Part shown: in pieces, positions 32,885 through 41,358 of the stretch
How the letters are laid out: the number at the start of each line of letters is the position of its first letter
How positions within the stretch are numbered: the stretch's first letter is position 1
Source of the DNA: Aurantimonas sp. HBX-1
Lineage (GTDB): Bacteria; Pseudomonadota; Alphaproteobacteria; Rhizobiales; Rhizobiaceae
DNA length: 64,000 nucleotides
NCBI RefSeq assembly: GCF_021391535.1
Contig: NZ_CP090066.1
Coordinates: forward strand, 1,191,501-1,255,500
Direction of reading: 5' to 3'
Translations under genes and position numbers: made by a program
Notes under the pieces: model-generated
Told to the model about the DNA's origin: nothing
The model's input: the letters and a program-made list of their open reading frames with translations, nothing else
Databases searched by the model: none

Positions 32885-33329
32885 GGCGCCGCGGCTCCGG
32901 CGCGGCGAAAAGACCCCGGCGGCCCATCCTCGTCTCGTCTGCAGGGGCGGAGGCAGGGCAAGCGTGCGCCGACGGGCAAATACAAAAAAAGAAGTTTCCG
33001 CAATAGATTTTTCTTTTTCTGAATAACGATCCTGAAAATCGAGTATACAATTCTAATATTACCCTTAGCTGCCTACCGAAGGTCGGATCGGCGATAAATA
33101 TAAAATGCCCTTAGTAAAATAGTTTCATGTGAGAAAGTGTCGCATCGACACGACTATGCCGCCGGTCCGCCATGATCTCCGCTAATGTGGCGAACGAAAA
33201 AAGTGTAGTTAAATCATAAGTTTATATGGAGTTCGCCGCCTTTTTCGGGAATTAATTGCGGCTTTTTCGGAACTGTTCCCCTCACTGTCCCTTTACCAAA
33301 CATCACCGAAATCACAGGGATATGTGAAA
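32885..33329. promoter_or_regulatory. AT-rich 445-bp leader region of the PRC-barrel gene
   Basis: No gene is seen. Composition shifts sharply: of bases 33001-33060 only 15 of 60 are G or C. It includes a 6-bp hairpin, GTGTCG-CAT-CGACAC, at 33137-33151 and a small palindrome GGAAC-T-GTTCC at 33269-33279. Several TATA/AATAT stretches near 33045-33060 and 33220-33230 could serve as promoters. It may be a strong promoter with bound nucleoid proteins, or may hide a small RNA. Confidence 0.5.
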
Positions 33330-34547
33330 ATGAACTACCGCTTTACATCCATGATCGCCGCGTCGCTGCTCGGAACCACTGCGCTGGTGTCGACCGCGTC
33401 GGCGCAGGATACGACGGAGCCCGCCGTCAACATCGAGGCCTGCGACGAGCTCCAGGTGCTGAACGAGGAGAATGCCGAACTCTTCAACGAGGAATTCGTC
33501 GTCGGCGCGCGTGACGTCATCGAGCAGAACGATCCGGCCATCTGCGGCCCGTGGCTCGCCGAAGCCGAGAGCGCGCTCGAGGAGAACGAAGGCGCCGACC
33601 TGACGGCCACCGGTGGCCGCATCGTCGTGACGCAGCCGGAGCCGACGGTCACCGTCGACCAGGCCGATCCGCGTGTTACGGTCAGCCAGGAAGATCCGAC
33701 GGTTACGGTCGATCAGGCGCGTCCGGTCATCGTCGTTCGTCAGCAGCAGCCGACCATCCGCGTCGAGATGCCCCGCCCGACGATCACGATCGACCAGCCG
33801 CAGCCGCAGATCATCGTCCGCATGCCCGATCCTGACGTCGCCGTGACGTCGCCGGAGCCGCAGATCTCGGTTAGCCAGGCGCAGCCTGAGGTCAATGTCG
33901 AGATGGGCAAGCCGCAGATCGCGCTCAACGAGCCGACCGTGCGCGTCGAGGATCGTGATGCTGCCGACGTCAACATCGTCCCGGGCCAGCCGATCGTGAC
34001 CCAGGAGGGCGCCGCCAGCGAAGCCCAGGTGAACATCAACGAAAGCCAGCCGGTGGTCAGCTACGAGCAGGCCGAGCCGAAGATCGAGTTCTCCGAGACC
34101 GGCGAGCCGAACATCCAGTACACCCAGTCGGGTGAGCCGGACATCCAGTTCGAGGAGGCGGACGACACCACTGCGTCGATCCAGGAAGACGACCAGTTTG
34201 CCGCCCTGCGTGCCGGTGACGAAGAGATCGCCGCTGGCGAGATGACGACGGTGACCGCTTCCGAGATCATCGGTCTCGAAGTGATCAACGCCGAGGACGA
34301 GGATCTCGGTGAGGTCGAGCGTCTGGTGTTCGTCGACGATCGCATCTACGCCGTGCTGGCCGAAGGCGGCTTCCTCGGTCTTGGCGAGCGCGAGGTTGCG
34401 CTGCCGCTCGACGCGATGTCCATGCGGGGCGACGAGCTCCTGCTTCGGGGCATGACCGAAGACGACATCGAGGCGCTGCCGGAGTTCGACACGGTCAACG
34501 CACCGGCCTACGCGGCCGACGAAGAGGTCGAGATCGGCACTCTCTAA
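33330..34547 (+). CDS. Exported nonapeptide-repeat protein with C-terminal PRC barrel
   Basis: 405 residues. Signal peptide 1-26 (cleavage ASAQ-D). Residues 105-194 are ten exact nine-residue repeats of form P-x-[VI]-x-[VI]-x-x-x-x (PTVTVDQAD, PRVTVSQED, PTVTVDQAR ...). A second set with 9-10-residue spacing starts at Pro241, Pro250, Pro260 and Pro270. Residues about 305-385 are a PRC-barrel domain (ASEIIGLEVINAEDEDLGEV; FLGLGEREVALPLDAM). The protein is acidic and lacks membrane helices, so it is probably periplasmic. ATG at 33330 has AGGGA at 33316-33320; a GTG at 33324 is an alternative. The repeat looks like a beta-stranded fibre or solenoid, but function is unknown. Confidence 0.88.
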   Translation: MNYRFTSMIAASLLGTTALVSTASAQDTTEPAVNIEACDELQVLNEENAELFNEEFVVGARDVIEQNDPAICGPWLAEAESALEENEGADLTATGGRIVVTQPEPTVTVDQADPRVTVSQEDPTVTVDQARPVIVVRQQQPTIRVEMPRPTITIDQPQPQIIVRMPDPDVAVTSPEPQISVSQAQPEVNVEMGKPQIALNEPTVRVEDRDAADVNIVPGQPIVTQEGAASEAQVNINESQPVVSYEQAEPKIEFSETGEPNIQYTQSGEPDIQFEEADDTTASIQEDDQFAALRAGDEEIAAGEMTTVTASEIIGLEVINAEDEDLGEVERLVFVDDRIYAVLAEGGFLGLGEREVALPLDAMSMRGDELLLRGMTEDDIEALPEFDTVNAPAYAADEEVEIGTL

Positions 34548-34557
34548 GACCAACGAC

Positions 34558-34586
34558 GAAGGGCCGGTCATCGCGACCGGCCCTTC
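34558..34586 (+). terminator. Strong hairpin terminator after PRC-barrel gene
   Basis: GAAGGGCCGGTC at 34558-34569 pairs perfectly with GACCGGCCCTTC at 34575-34586 around a 5-base loop, 11 bases after the stop. Only a weak T-tract follows (TCGCATT). Confidence 0.8.
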
Positions 34587-34663
34587 TCGCATTCGACAAC
34601 GTGCAGCGGGGAGGCAATGGGTCTCCCCGTTTTGCATGGGTCGCCCTTCCACAGGAGATTGCC

Positions 34664-35650
34664 ATGGGCCCGTTCCCGAAGACACTGATGACCGGCCTCA
34701 TGGCCATCTCCTGCGCTTGGCCCACCGCCATCATGGCAGCCGAGATCACCAAGGACGACGTCAATAAGGCCGCCTTGGGCGACCGGGCCGAGGCCACGGA
34801 CGGCCGCAGCGCGCTGATGCTCAAGACGCAGATCCTGCTCGACCGCGCCGATGCCTCGCCCGGCGTCATCGACGGCTACGCGGGCGAGAACGTCACCAAG
34901 GCGCTCTCGGCCTTCGAGGAAATGCACGACCTGACCGTCGACGGCGAGCTCGACGAAGAGGTCTGGAAGATGCTCGGCGGCGAGGAGGAGGCCGATCTGC
35001 TGGTCGACTACACGATCACCGCCGAGGACGCGGGCCAGGACTTCATCGACGAGATCCCTGACGATTACGTCAAGCGTGCGGAACTCGATGCACTGGGTTT
35101 CACCAGCATCGAGGAGATGCTGGCGGAGCGCCATCACATGGATATCGAGCTGTTCAAGGCGCTGAACGAGGGCAGGGACATGAGCGAGGGCACCACGATC
35201 CTCGTCGCCGACATCGGCGCGCCGCGAACCGATGGCGCGGTGGCCCGTATCGAGGCGCACAAGCAGAAGGCTCAGCTGCTGGCATACGACGCGGACGACA
35301 GGCTGATCGTCGCCTATCCCGCCACCATCGGCAGCGAGGAGAACCCGTCGCCGACGGGCACGCACGAGGTCACGGCGATCGCCGTCGACCCGACCTACAC
35401 CTATCGGCCGAGCAAGAACTTCCAGCAGGGCGACAACGACGAGAAGCTGGTGCTTGCCGCCGGGCCGAACAATCCGGTCGGTAACGTCTGGATCGATCTC
35501 TCGGAGCCGACCTACGGCATCCACGGGACGGCCGAGCCGTCCGAGATCGACAAGACCGCATCGCACGGCTGCGTGCGACTGACCAACTGGGACGCGCTGG
35601 AACTGGCGAAGCTCGTCGACCCGGGCGTCGAGGTGAAATTCCTGAACTGA
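34664..35650 (+). CDS. L,D-transpeptidase (YkuD family)
   Basis: 328 residues. Signal peptide 1-25 (GLMAISCAWPTAIMAAE). Residues about 45-105 form a peptidoglycan-binding helix bundle (LKTQILLDRADASPGVIDGY; FEEMHDLTVDGELDEEVWKM). The C-terminal YkuD domain has the catalytic motif HGTAEPSEIDKTASHGCVRL with the active-site Cys. It crosslinks peptidoglycan or attaches proteins to it in the periplasm. The ATG at 34664 has CAGGAGA at 34651-34657. It lies behind a terminator, so it has its own transcript. Confidence 0.95.
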   Translation: MGPFPKTLMTGLMAISCAWPTAIMAAEITKDDVNKAALGDRAEATDGRSALMLKTQILLDRADASPGVIDGYAGENVTKALSAFEEMHDLTVDGELDEEVWKMLGGEEEADLLVDYTITAEDAGQDFIDEIPDDYVKRAELDALGFTSIEEMLAERHHMDIELFKALNEGRDMSEGTTILVADIGAPRTDGAVARIEAHKQKAQLLAYDADDRLIVAYPATIGSEENPSPTGTHEVTAIAVDPTYTYRPSKNFQQGDNDEKLVLAAGPNNPVGNVWIDLSEPTYGIHGTAEPSEIDKTASHGCVRLTNWDALELAKLVDPGVEVKFLN

Positions 35651-35663
35651 CGGGCGGGGTCTC

Positions 35664-35683
35664 GGCGGGAGTTGCATCCCGCC
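35664..35683. terminator. Hairpin between convergent L,D-transpeptidase and ABC genes
   Basis: GGCGGGA at 35664-35670 pairs with TCCCGCC at 35677-35683 around a 6-base loop, 13 bases after the transpeptidase stop and 60 bases before the ATPase stop on the other strand. Confidence 0.6.
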
Positions 35684-35742
35684 CAGGCAATGCGGCCGTT
35701 AGACCTGCCCGAAGCTAAGCCTACGCCGAACGCCGAAACCGA

Positions 35743-36513
35743 TCAGTGGCTGATCTGGCCGAGAAAATCCTTGGTGCGCTGCTCGCGCGGATGGTCGAAG
35801 AAGGTCGCCGGTTCGGCGATCTCGACGATCTCGCCCTTGTCCATGAAGATCACCCGGTCGGCGACGCGCCGGGCAAAGCCCATCTCGTGGGTGACGACCA
35901 GCATCGTCATGCCCTCTTCGGCAAGGTCGATCATCGTGTCGAGCACCTCCTTGACCATTTCCGGGTCGAGCGCCGAGGTCGGCTCGTCGAACAGCATGAT
36001 CTTCGGGTTCATGCACAGCGCCCGGGCGATGGCGACGCGCTGCTGCTGGCCGCCGGAAAGCTGCGCCGGGTATTTGTCGGCCTGCTCGGGGATGCGGACG
36101 CGGGCGAGATATTTGCGCGCCGTCTCCTGCGCTTCCGCTTTCGAGACGCCGCGCACCTTGATGGGCGCCAGGGTGCAGTTCTCCAGCACCGTCATGTGCG
36201 GGAAGAGGTTGAACTGCTGGAACACCATGCCGACGTCGCGGCGCACCAGCTCGACATTCTTCGGTCCCGCCGTCAGCTCGATGCCGTCGACGACGATCCT
36301 GCCCTTCTGCACCGCCTCGAGCTGATTGATGCAGCGGATCAGCGTCGACTTGCCGGATCCCGACGGGCCGCACAGGACGATCTTCTCGCCCCGGCGGACC
36401 GTCAGGTCGACGGATTTCAGCGCATGGAAGTCGCCGTAATACTTGTCGACGCCTTCCATCGTCACCGCGAGGGAGTCCGCCGCTTCAGCCGTGGTCGCAT
36501 CTGTCTGGCTCAT
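35743..36513 (-). CDS. Amino-acid ABC transporter ATP-binding protein (GlnQ type)
   Basis: 256 residues. Walker A GPSGSGKST, Q-loop VFQQFNLFPHMTVLEN, signature LSGGQQQRVAIARAL, Walker B IMLFDEPTSALDPEM and H-loop VVTHEMGFAR are all intact. The ATG at 36513 follows GAGGGAGA; an ATG six codons upstream lacks a site. Last gene of a four-gene operon for polar amino-acid uptake. Confidence 0.96.
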   Translation of the reverse strand: MSQTDATTAEAADSLAVTMEGVDKYYGDFHALKSVDLTVRRGEKIVLCGPSGSGKSTLIRCINQLEAVQKGRIVVDGIELTAGPKNVELVRRDVGMVFQQFNLFPHMTVLENCTLAPIKVRGVSKAEAQETARKYLARVRIPEQADKYPAQLSGGQQQRVAIARALCMNPKIMLFDEPTSALDPEMVKEVLDTMIDLAEEGMTMLVVTHEMGFARRVADRVIFMDKGEIVEIAEPATFFDHPREQRTKDFLGQISH

Positions 36514-36540
36514 GATCGGCGTCTCCCTCACAGGTGTTTG

Positions 36541-37344
36541 TTACTTCTGCGTCTTGGCGAGGAAGTCCGGCAGCGGCGACTGCAGCCACTTCTCGTGGAT
36601 GGCGTTGAGCTCGCCGCTTTCCTTCGCGCGGTTGAGGAAGTCGTTGACGTAGGTCAGCAGCTCGTCCGAACCCTTGCGCACCGCGATGCCCTGGCTCTGC
36701 TGGCGCAGCGGGAACTTGGCGTCGAAGCGGTCGGGCGCGGCCTGGTTGATCTGCGCGATCACGACGTTGGAGGCGCCGATCAGCGGCACCTGGCCCGACA
36801 GCAGCGCCTGCACGGCAGTGGCGTCGTCGTCGAAGCGCTGGATGTTGGCGTCGGCCGGCGCGATCTCGGTGATCGCGGTGTCCTGGGTCGAGGCGCGGGC
36901 GACGCCGATGTTCTGGCCGGCGAGATCTTTCCCGTCGGTGACCTCGATGTTCTGGTCGCCGTAGACGAAGATCTCGATGCCGGCATAGGGCTGGGAGAAG
37001 TCGACCTGTTCGGCGCGCTCCGGCGTGATGCCGAGCGAGGCGACGAGAAGGTCGACCTGGCCGGAGAGCAGGTAGGGGATGCGGTTCGGGCCGGTGACCG
37101 GCACGATGTTGACATCGACGCCCATGTCCTTGGCGAGCAGCTTTGCGACGTCCGCGTCATAGCCGTCCGGCTTGCCCTCGAGGTCCAGGATGCCGAAGGG
37201 CGGGAAGTCGACGAGCATGCCGATATTGACGGTGCCGCGCGACTTGATCTCCTCGACGGTCTGGGCCGAAGCCGGCGCGACCGTGGCGCCGGCGAGCAGC
37301 GCGGCCGCGGCGGCAAAGCCCAGTGCCTTGGTGAAATAGTTCAT
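36541..37344 (-). CDS. Amino-acid ABC transporter substrate-binding protein
   Basis: 267 residues, periplasmic. Signal peptide 1-28 (cleavage ASAQ-T), then the SBP_bac_3 fold: GTVNIGMLVDFPPFGILD, YDADVAKLLAKDMGV, LVASLGITPERAEQVDFSQP and GSDELLTYVNDFLNRAKESG. The substrate is probably a polar or acidic amino acid; the exact one cannot be told. Lies between the permease genes and the ATPase gene. Confidence 0.95.
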   Translation of the reverse strand: MNYFTKALGFAAAAALLAGATVAPASAQTVEEIKSRGTVNIGMLVDFPPFGILDLEGKPDGYDADVAKLLAKDMGVDVNIVPVTGPNRIPYLLSGQVDLLVASLGITPERAEQVDFSQPYAGIEIFVYGDQNIEVTDGKDLAGQNIGVARASTQDTAITEIAPADANIQRFDDDATAVQALLSGQVPLIGASNVVIAQINQAAPDRFDAKFPLRQQSQGIAVRKGSDELLTYVNDFLNRAKESGELNAIHEKWLQSPLPDFLAKTQK

Positions 37345-37398
37345 GGTGTTCCTCCCGTTGGATGGCGTCGTGCCGATGCGGCGTGACGATAGGTAGGG

Positions 37399-38055
37399 TC
37401 AGCGCTGCGCGATGGCGGCGAAGCGGCGTTCCATGTGCCGGGCCACCAGCGACAGCGGCCAGCAGATGACGAAATAGATCAGCGCCACCAGGCCGAAGAC
37501 CTTGAATGGGTCGAAGGTGGCGTTGTTGACGATCTGCCCGGCGCGGGTCAGCTCGACGAAGCCGATGATCGAGGCGAGCGAGGTGCCCTTGATCAGCTGC
37601 ACCAGGAAGCCGACCGTCGGCGCCACGGCGATGCGGGCGGCCTGCGGCAGGATGATCGACTTCATCCGGTCGAAATAGGAGATGCCGAGCGCCCAGCTGG
37701 CTTCGGCCTGGCCGGCCGGCACCGCCTGGATGCAGCCGCGCCAGATCTCGCCGAGAAAGGCGGAGGCGTGGAGGGTCAAAGCGAGCGCGGCGGCGAACCA
37801 CGGATTGACGCCGTAGCCGAGGATGCTGAGGCCGAAGAACACCAGGAACAGCTGCATCAGCAGCGGCGTGCCCTGGAACAGGCGGATGAAGCCAAGGGCG
37901 AGGCCGGAGACGATGCGGTTGTGCGAGACGCGGGCGAGCGCGGTGATGAGGCCGCCGACGGCGCCGCCGGCGAAGGCGATGGCCGAGAGGGCCAGCGTCC
38001 ACTGCACCGCGGAGAGGATGAACCAGACTTCATTGGGGCCGAAGGCGCGGATCAT
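37399..38055 (-). CDS. Amino-acid ABC transporter permease
   Basis: 218 residues with about five membrane helices of the HisM/GlnP type. The EAA loop reads AGQAEASWALGISYFDRMKS and is followed by ILPQAARIAVAPTVGFLVQL. Pairs with the other permease to form the channel. Twelve bases separate it from the upstream permease stop. Confidence 0.95.
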   Translation of the reverse strand: MIRAFGPNEVWFILSAVQWTLALSAIAFAGGAVGGLITALARVSHNRIVSGLALGFIRLFQGTPLLMQLFLVFFGLSILGYGVNPWFAAALALTLHASAFLGEIWRGCIQAVPAGQAEASWALGISYFDRMKSIILPQAARIAVAPTVGFLVQLIKGTSLASIIGFVELTRAGQIVNNATFDPFKVFGLVALIYFVICWPLSLVARHMERRFAAIAQR

Positions 38056-38067
38056 GTCGGTGCCCTC

Positions 38068-38736
38068 CTATCGGCTCATCGGGTAGTGGAAGGCGGCCCG
38101 CTGGATCAGGCTGAAGAACGCCGAGAAGCCGAGCGAAAGGGCGAGATACATCGCGGTGATGACCAGATAGACCTCGAACGAGGCGAAGGTCTGCGCCTGC
38201 AGGTCGTTGCCGGCGGCCGCGAGGTCGTTCGCCGAGATCACCGAGACGACGCTCGATGTCAGCATCAGGAAGATGAACTGGCTGGTCAGCGCCGGATAGA
38301 CGGTGCGCAGCGCCGGCTTCATGACAATGTAGCGGAAGATCTGGCCGCGCTTCAGCCCAAGCGCCGTGCCGGCCTCGACCTGGCCGGTGGGGATCGACTC
38401 GATGCCGGCGCGCACGATCTCGGTGGCATAGGCGCCGACATTCACGACGAGGGCGAGCAGCGCCGCGGTGCCGGGCGTCAGCCTGAGGCCGAGCGCCGGC
38501 AGGGCGAAATAGATGAAGAAGATCTGGATCAGGAACGGGGTGTTGCGGATCAGCTCGATATAGACGTCGATCAGGAAGCGCACCGGCTTCGGTCCGGCCG
38601 TCTTGCCGACGGCGCAGACGACCGCCACCACCAGCCCGATCAGCATGGCGCCGAAGGACAGCTGGATCGTCACCCAGGCGCCCGCGAGGAGCTGGTCGAA
38701 ATTGTCGAAAACCGGGGTAAAATTGAACTGGTACAC
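38068..38736 (-). CDS. Amino-acid ABC transporter permease
   Basis: 222 residues, HisQ/GlnP type with about five helices. GAWVTIQLSFGAMLIGLVVA at the N-terminus, then PTGQVEAGTALGLKRGQIFR (EAA loop) and YIVMKPALRTVYPALTSQF. First gene of the operon, with the promoter expected in the 213-bp gap to soxR. Confidence 0.95.
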   Translation of the reverse strand: MYQFNFTPVFDNFDQLLAGAWVTIQLSFGAMLIGLVVAVVCAVGKTAGPKPVRFLIDVYIELIRNTPFLIQIFFIYFALPALGLRLTPGTAALLALVVNVGAYATEIVRAGIESIPTGQVEAGTALGLKRGQIFRYIVMKPALRTVYPALTSQFIFLMLTSSVVSVISANDLAAAGNDLQAQTFASFEVYLVITAMYLALSLGFSAFFSLIQRAAFHYPMSR

Positions 38737-38949
38737 GCCCGACCTCTCCAGAGGCGTGGAAGGCGTGCTTCCCCCTCGCTGCGGCCACCGGGACCGTCAG
38801 CTGCCCGCAGGCACTGGCCCGATCTACCGGACCGGCCGCGCGAGCGTCAACCCTCGGCCGCAGCGAACACCACCGGAGTAGAGGCTGCGCCGTCCGGGCA
38901 GGGGGTCTCAGACCGCCGACGCATCGACTTCGCGCGTCCGATCGAGGGG

Positions 38950-39321
38950 TCAGTCGCCTCGGGACTTGCGGACCGGAGCGCAGAACAGGCCGTACAGCGT
39001 GCCGATCAGGGCGGTGACCTCCTCGCTGGCGAGCCGGTAGTAGACGGTACGCCCGTCACGCCGCGTCCTGACCAGCCGGTCGAGGCGCAGGCGCGCCAGC
39101 TGCTGCGACACCGCCGCCTGCGGCATGGACAGGATCGACTCGATGTCGCCGACCGAGCGCTCGCCTTCCGACAGGAGGCAGAGGATGACGAGCCGCGTCT
39201 CGTGCGACATCGCCTTCAGCAGGTCGCTGGCCTTGCGGGCCTGCTCGAAGAACGCCTCGGTCTCCTCCGGCGAGGTGGCCGGGTCGAATTTGGGAACGGA
39301 CCAGTTGCTGAGATTGCTCAA
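38950..39321 (-). CDS. soxR: ArsR-family sulfur-oxidation regulator, persulfide-sensor type
   Basis: 123 residues from the TTG at 39321, which starts 14 bases past the soxS stop; no internal ATG gives a complete domain. Winged helix: SHETRLVILCLLSEGERSVG, recognition region MPQAAVSQQLARLRLDRLV, wing RRDGRTVYYRL. Cys48 (in VILCLL) and Cys114 (in GLFCAP) match the two redox cysteines of the BigR/SqrR branch that form a polysulfide bridge, releasing DNA when sulfane sulfur accumulates. In Pseudaminobacter, SoxR represses from sites between soxS/soxV and soxW/soxX; the same gene order is present here. Confidence 0.87.
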   Translation of the reverse strand: MSNLSNWSVPKFDPATSPEETEAFFEQARKASDLLKAMSHETRLVILCLLSEGERSVGDIESILSMPQAAVSQQLARLRLDRLVRTRRDGRTVYYRLASEEVTALIGTLYGLFCAPVRKSRGD

Positions 39322-39334
39322 GTCGCTCGCTCGA

Positions 39335-39766
39335 TCAGATCGCTTCGCCGCGCGCACCCGCGCCGCCGGACAGTTTCGCCAGCATGTCGTCGAGAAGCCC
39401 CCAGAAGAAGGCATCCCCCGGGTAACCTCGCATCCGGGCGATCTCCTGACCAGCCTCGATCAGGACGAAGGTCGGCGTCACCCGCTCCCTCGCGACGTCG
39501 TCCAGGTCTTCCGGCCAGGGTTCGGTCAGGTCGACGCGGCGCAGCGGCGCAATGCGCCCGGCTTCCGTCGCCGGATAGGCCGGCGCGATCTCCGCGTCGA
39601 AACGTTCGCACCAGACGCAGCCGGGCCTCTCCAGCATCAGCAGTTCGGCGGCGGCCGCAGCGCCGCCCGGCGCCGCCAGGCAGGCCAGCAGCACGATGCC
39701 ACGGACGAGGCGTCCGGCTTGCCGCCGGCCTCCCCGCAGTCCACCATTTGCAATAGATGAAAACAT
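39335..39766 (-). CDS. soxS: SoxS-type periplasmic thioredoxin
   Basis: 143 residues: signal peptide (LVRGIVLLACLAAPGGAAAA) then a thioredoxin-like domain with the CVWC active site in LERPGCVWCERFDAE and the cis-Pro region RVTPTFVLIEAG. Known SoxS proteins keep the SoxYZ carrier cysteine reduced and active. The ATG at 39766 has AGAAG seven bases upstream; ATGs at 39772 and 39790 are alternatives. Divergent from soxV. Confidence 0.88.
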   Translation of the reverse strand: MFSSIANGGLRGGRRQAGRLVRGIVLLACLAAPGGAAAAAELLMLERPGCVWCERFDAEIAPAYPATEAGRIAPLRRVDLTEPWPEDLDDVARERVTPTFVLIEAGQEIARMRGYPGDAFFWGLLDDMLAKLSGGAGARGEAI

Positions 39767-39854
39767 ATGCATTCTTCTATTTAATACCAAGCCGGGTCCT
39801 GCGCAATCGGCGCATCCGGCCGCACCAGATAATGTCGTATCCGGAAACGTCCAA
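39767..39854. promoter_or_regulatory. soxS-soxV divergent promoter, candidate SoxR site
   Basis: An 88-bp AT-leaning spacer in otherwise GC-rich sequence. TATGCATTC lies at 39766-39774 and matches TTGCATTC found at 41273-41280 in the soxW-soxX gap. These are the same two spacers that carry SoxR sites in Pseudaminobacter. The binding assignment is inference. Confidence 0.45.
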
Positions 39855-40589
39855 ATGCTCGATGTTGGCTACGGCGCAGCTCTGCTGGCGGGGCTTATCT
39901 CCTTCGTGTCGCCGTGCGTGCTGCCGATCGTTCCGCCCTATCTCGCCTACCTGGCGGGGCTGAGCTTCGACCAGGTCCGCGACCGCGGCGCAGAACCGGC
40001 GGTCAAGCGCCAGATCATGCTGGCCTCGCTCGCCTTCGTCGCCGGCTTCACCACCGTTTTCGTCGCCCTCGGCGCCACCGCCAGCGTGCTGGGACAGGTC
40101 GTCGCCGAGTGGTTCGACGTCCTGTCGGTGATCGCCGGCATCATCATCATCGTCATGGGGCTGCACTTCCTCGGCGTCTTCCGCCTGGCGCTGCTCTACC
40201 GCGAGGCGCGCGTCCAGGTGTCACGCAAGCCGGCCGGGCCGGTCGGCGCCTATGTGATCGGCCTCGCCTTCGCCTTCGGCTGGACGCCCTGCGTCGGACC
40301 GGTGCTGGCGGCCATCCTTTTCGTCGCGGGCACGCAGGAGACGGCGCTGCGCGGCGCCGGGCTGCTGGCCGCCTACTCGCTCGGCATCGGCGTGCCGTTC
40401 CTGCTCGCGGCCGCCTTCGCCACGCGGTTCCTGGCCTTGGCGGCGCGGTTCCGGCAGCATATGGCAACGGTCGAGAAGATCATGGGCGGCGCCCTGGTGC
40501 TGACCGGCATCCTGTTCGTCACCGGCCAGATGGCGACGATTTCCTACTGGTTGCTGGAGACCTTTCCGGTCTTCGCGACGATCGGGTAA
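39855..40589 (+). CDS. soxV: CcdA-family thiol transporter SoxV
   Basis: 244 residues, six membrane helices. Two conserved redox cysteines are in FVSPCVLPIVPPYLAYLAG and FAFGWTPCVGPVLAAIL, the CcdA pattern that moves reductant from cytoplasmic thioredoxin to the periplasm. Here the recipient is expected to be SoxW, the next gene. The ATG at 39855 has GGAAACG nearby; a longer frame from 39696 would overlap soxS. Divergent from soxS. Confidence 0.93.
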   Translation: MLDVGYGAALLAGLISFVSPCVLPIVPPYLAYLAGLSFDQVRDRGAEPAVKRQIMLASLAFVAGFTTVFVALGATASVLGQVVAEWFDVLSVIAGIIIIVMGLHFLGVFRLALLYREARVQVSRKPAGPVGAYVIGLAFAFGWTPCVGPVLAAILFVAGTQETALRGAGLLAAYSLGIGVPFLLAAAFATRFLALAARFRQHMATVEKIMGGALVLTGILFVTGQMATISYWLLETFPVFATIG

Positions 40590-40630
40590 ACCCGGCGCCG
40601 GGAGCGCCGGAAGCAAGGGAGGAGAAGCGC

Positions 40631-41215
40631 ATGTTGAGACGGGTCATGATCGCCGCGGCGGCGCTGTTCTGTCTGGCGTCGGCGGCGCCCGCCGCGGAGG
40701 TCGGCGACGACGGGCTGCACAAGGAGCCCTGGTTCACGCTGACGTTCCGCGACATCGCCGACGACATCGAGGCCGCCCGGCAGGACGGCAAGCGGCTGGC
40801 GCTGGTGTTCGAGCAGCGCGGCTGCATCTACTGCCGGCAGATGCACGAGGAGATCCTCGCCGACCCGGCGGTCCGCGACTACATCGCGGCGAATTTCCAC
40901 GTGGTCCAGTACAATCTCTTCGGCGACGAGGAGGTCACCGACCTCGACGGCAGCACGCTGTCGGAAAAGACCGCGGCGCGGCGCTGGCGCGTGGTGTTCA
41001 CCCCGACCATCCTGTTCATGCCGGAATCGGCGCCGGCGGAGGGCACGGCCGGCGACGCCGCCGTCGCCACCATGCCGGGGGCGTTCGGCAAGCAGACCTT
41101 CCTGCACATGTTCCAGTGGGTGCGCGAAAAGGGATACCAGGGGGAGGAGCATTTTCAGAAATATCATGCTCGCAAGCTGGGCGAGGCCGGTGCGACAATC
41201 GAGACCGCCAAGTGA
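40631..41215 (+). CDS. soxW: SoxW periplasmic thioredoxin
   Basis: 194 residues. Signal peptide 1-21 (cleavage APAA-E), then a thioredoxin fold with CIYC in EQRGCIYCRQMHEEIL and a VVFTPTILFMPE strand with the cis-Pro. It takes electrons from SoxV and reduces Sox components. The ATG at 40631 follows AGGAGAAG. Ends before the soxX promoter gap. Confidence 0.92.
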   Translation: MLRRVMIAAAALFCLASAAPAAEVGDDGLHKEPWFTLTFRDIADDIEAARQDGKRLALVFEQRGCIYCRQMHEEILADPAVRDYIAANFHVVQYNLFGDEEVTDLDGSTLSEKTAARRWRVVFTPTILFMPESAPAEGTAGDAAVATMPGAFGKQTFLHMFQWVREKGYQGEEHFQKYHARKLGEAGATIETAK

Positions 41216-41358
41216 TTGCTGCGATGCGGTGCGACTTGTGAGCAGTCGCAATACATTCGAAAATAACAATACTTGCATTCATTGTCCCGTGCTGCTTTAA
41301 TCGCCGTGGGGAATGGAAGCAGTTCGGTCGACCAAGGCCGAGACCCGGGAGGTAGAAT
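41216..41358. promoter_or_regulatory. soxW-soxX intergenic promoter, candidate SoxR site
   Basis: 143 bp. A hairpin TGCGAC (41230-41235) / GTCGCA (41245-41250) may end the soxVW message; an AT-rich stretch follows (AATACATTCGAAAATAACAA, then TTGCATTC at 41273-41280). ACATTC and GCATTC form a loose direct repeat. This should drive soxXYZABCD. Confidence 0.5.

Noticed and set aside
33137..33151. Rho-independent terminator in the AT-rich leader
   Set aside because: The 6-bp stem has no following T-run and is over 250 bases from the upstream stop, so I kept it only as a note.
33269..33290. EcfG-type stress promoter (GGAAC with a spaced CGTT)
   Set aside because: GGAAC is present but no CGTT lies 16-17 bases downstream.
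33642..33911. Possible CRISPR-like or minisatellite array
   Set aside because: The 27-base periodicity is an in-frame protein repeat with varied nucleotides and no spacers.
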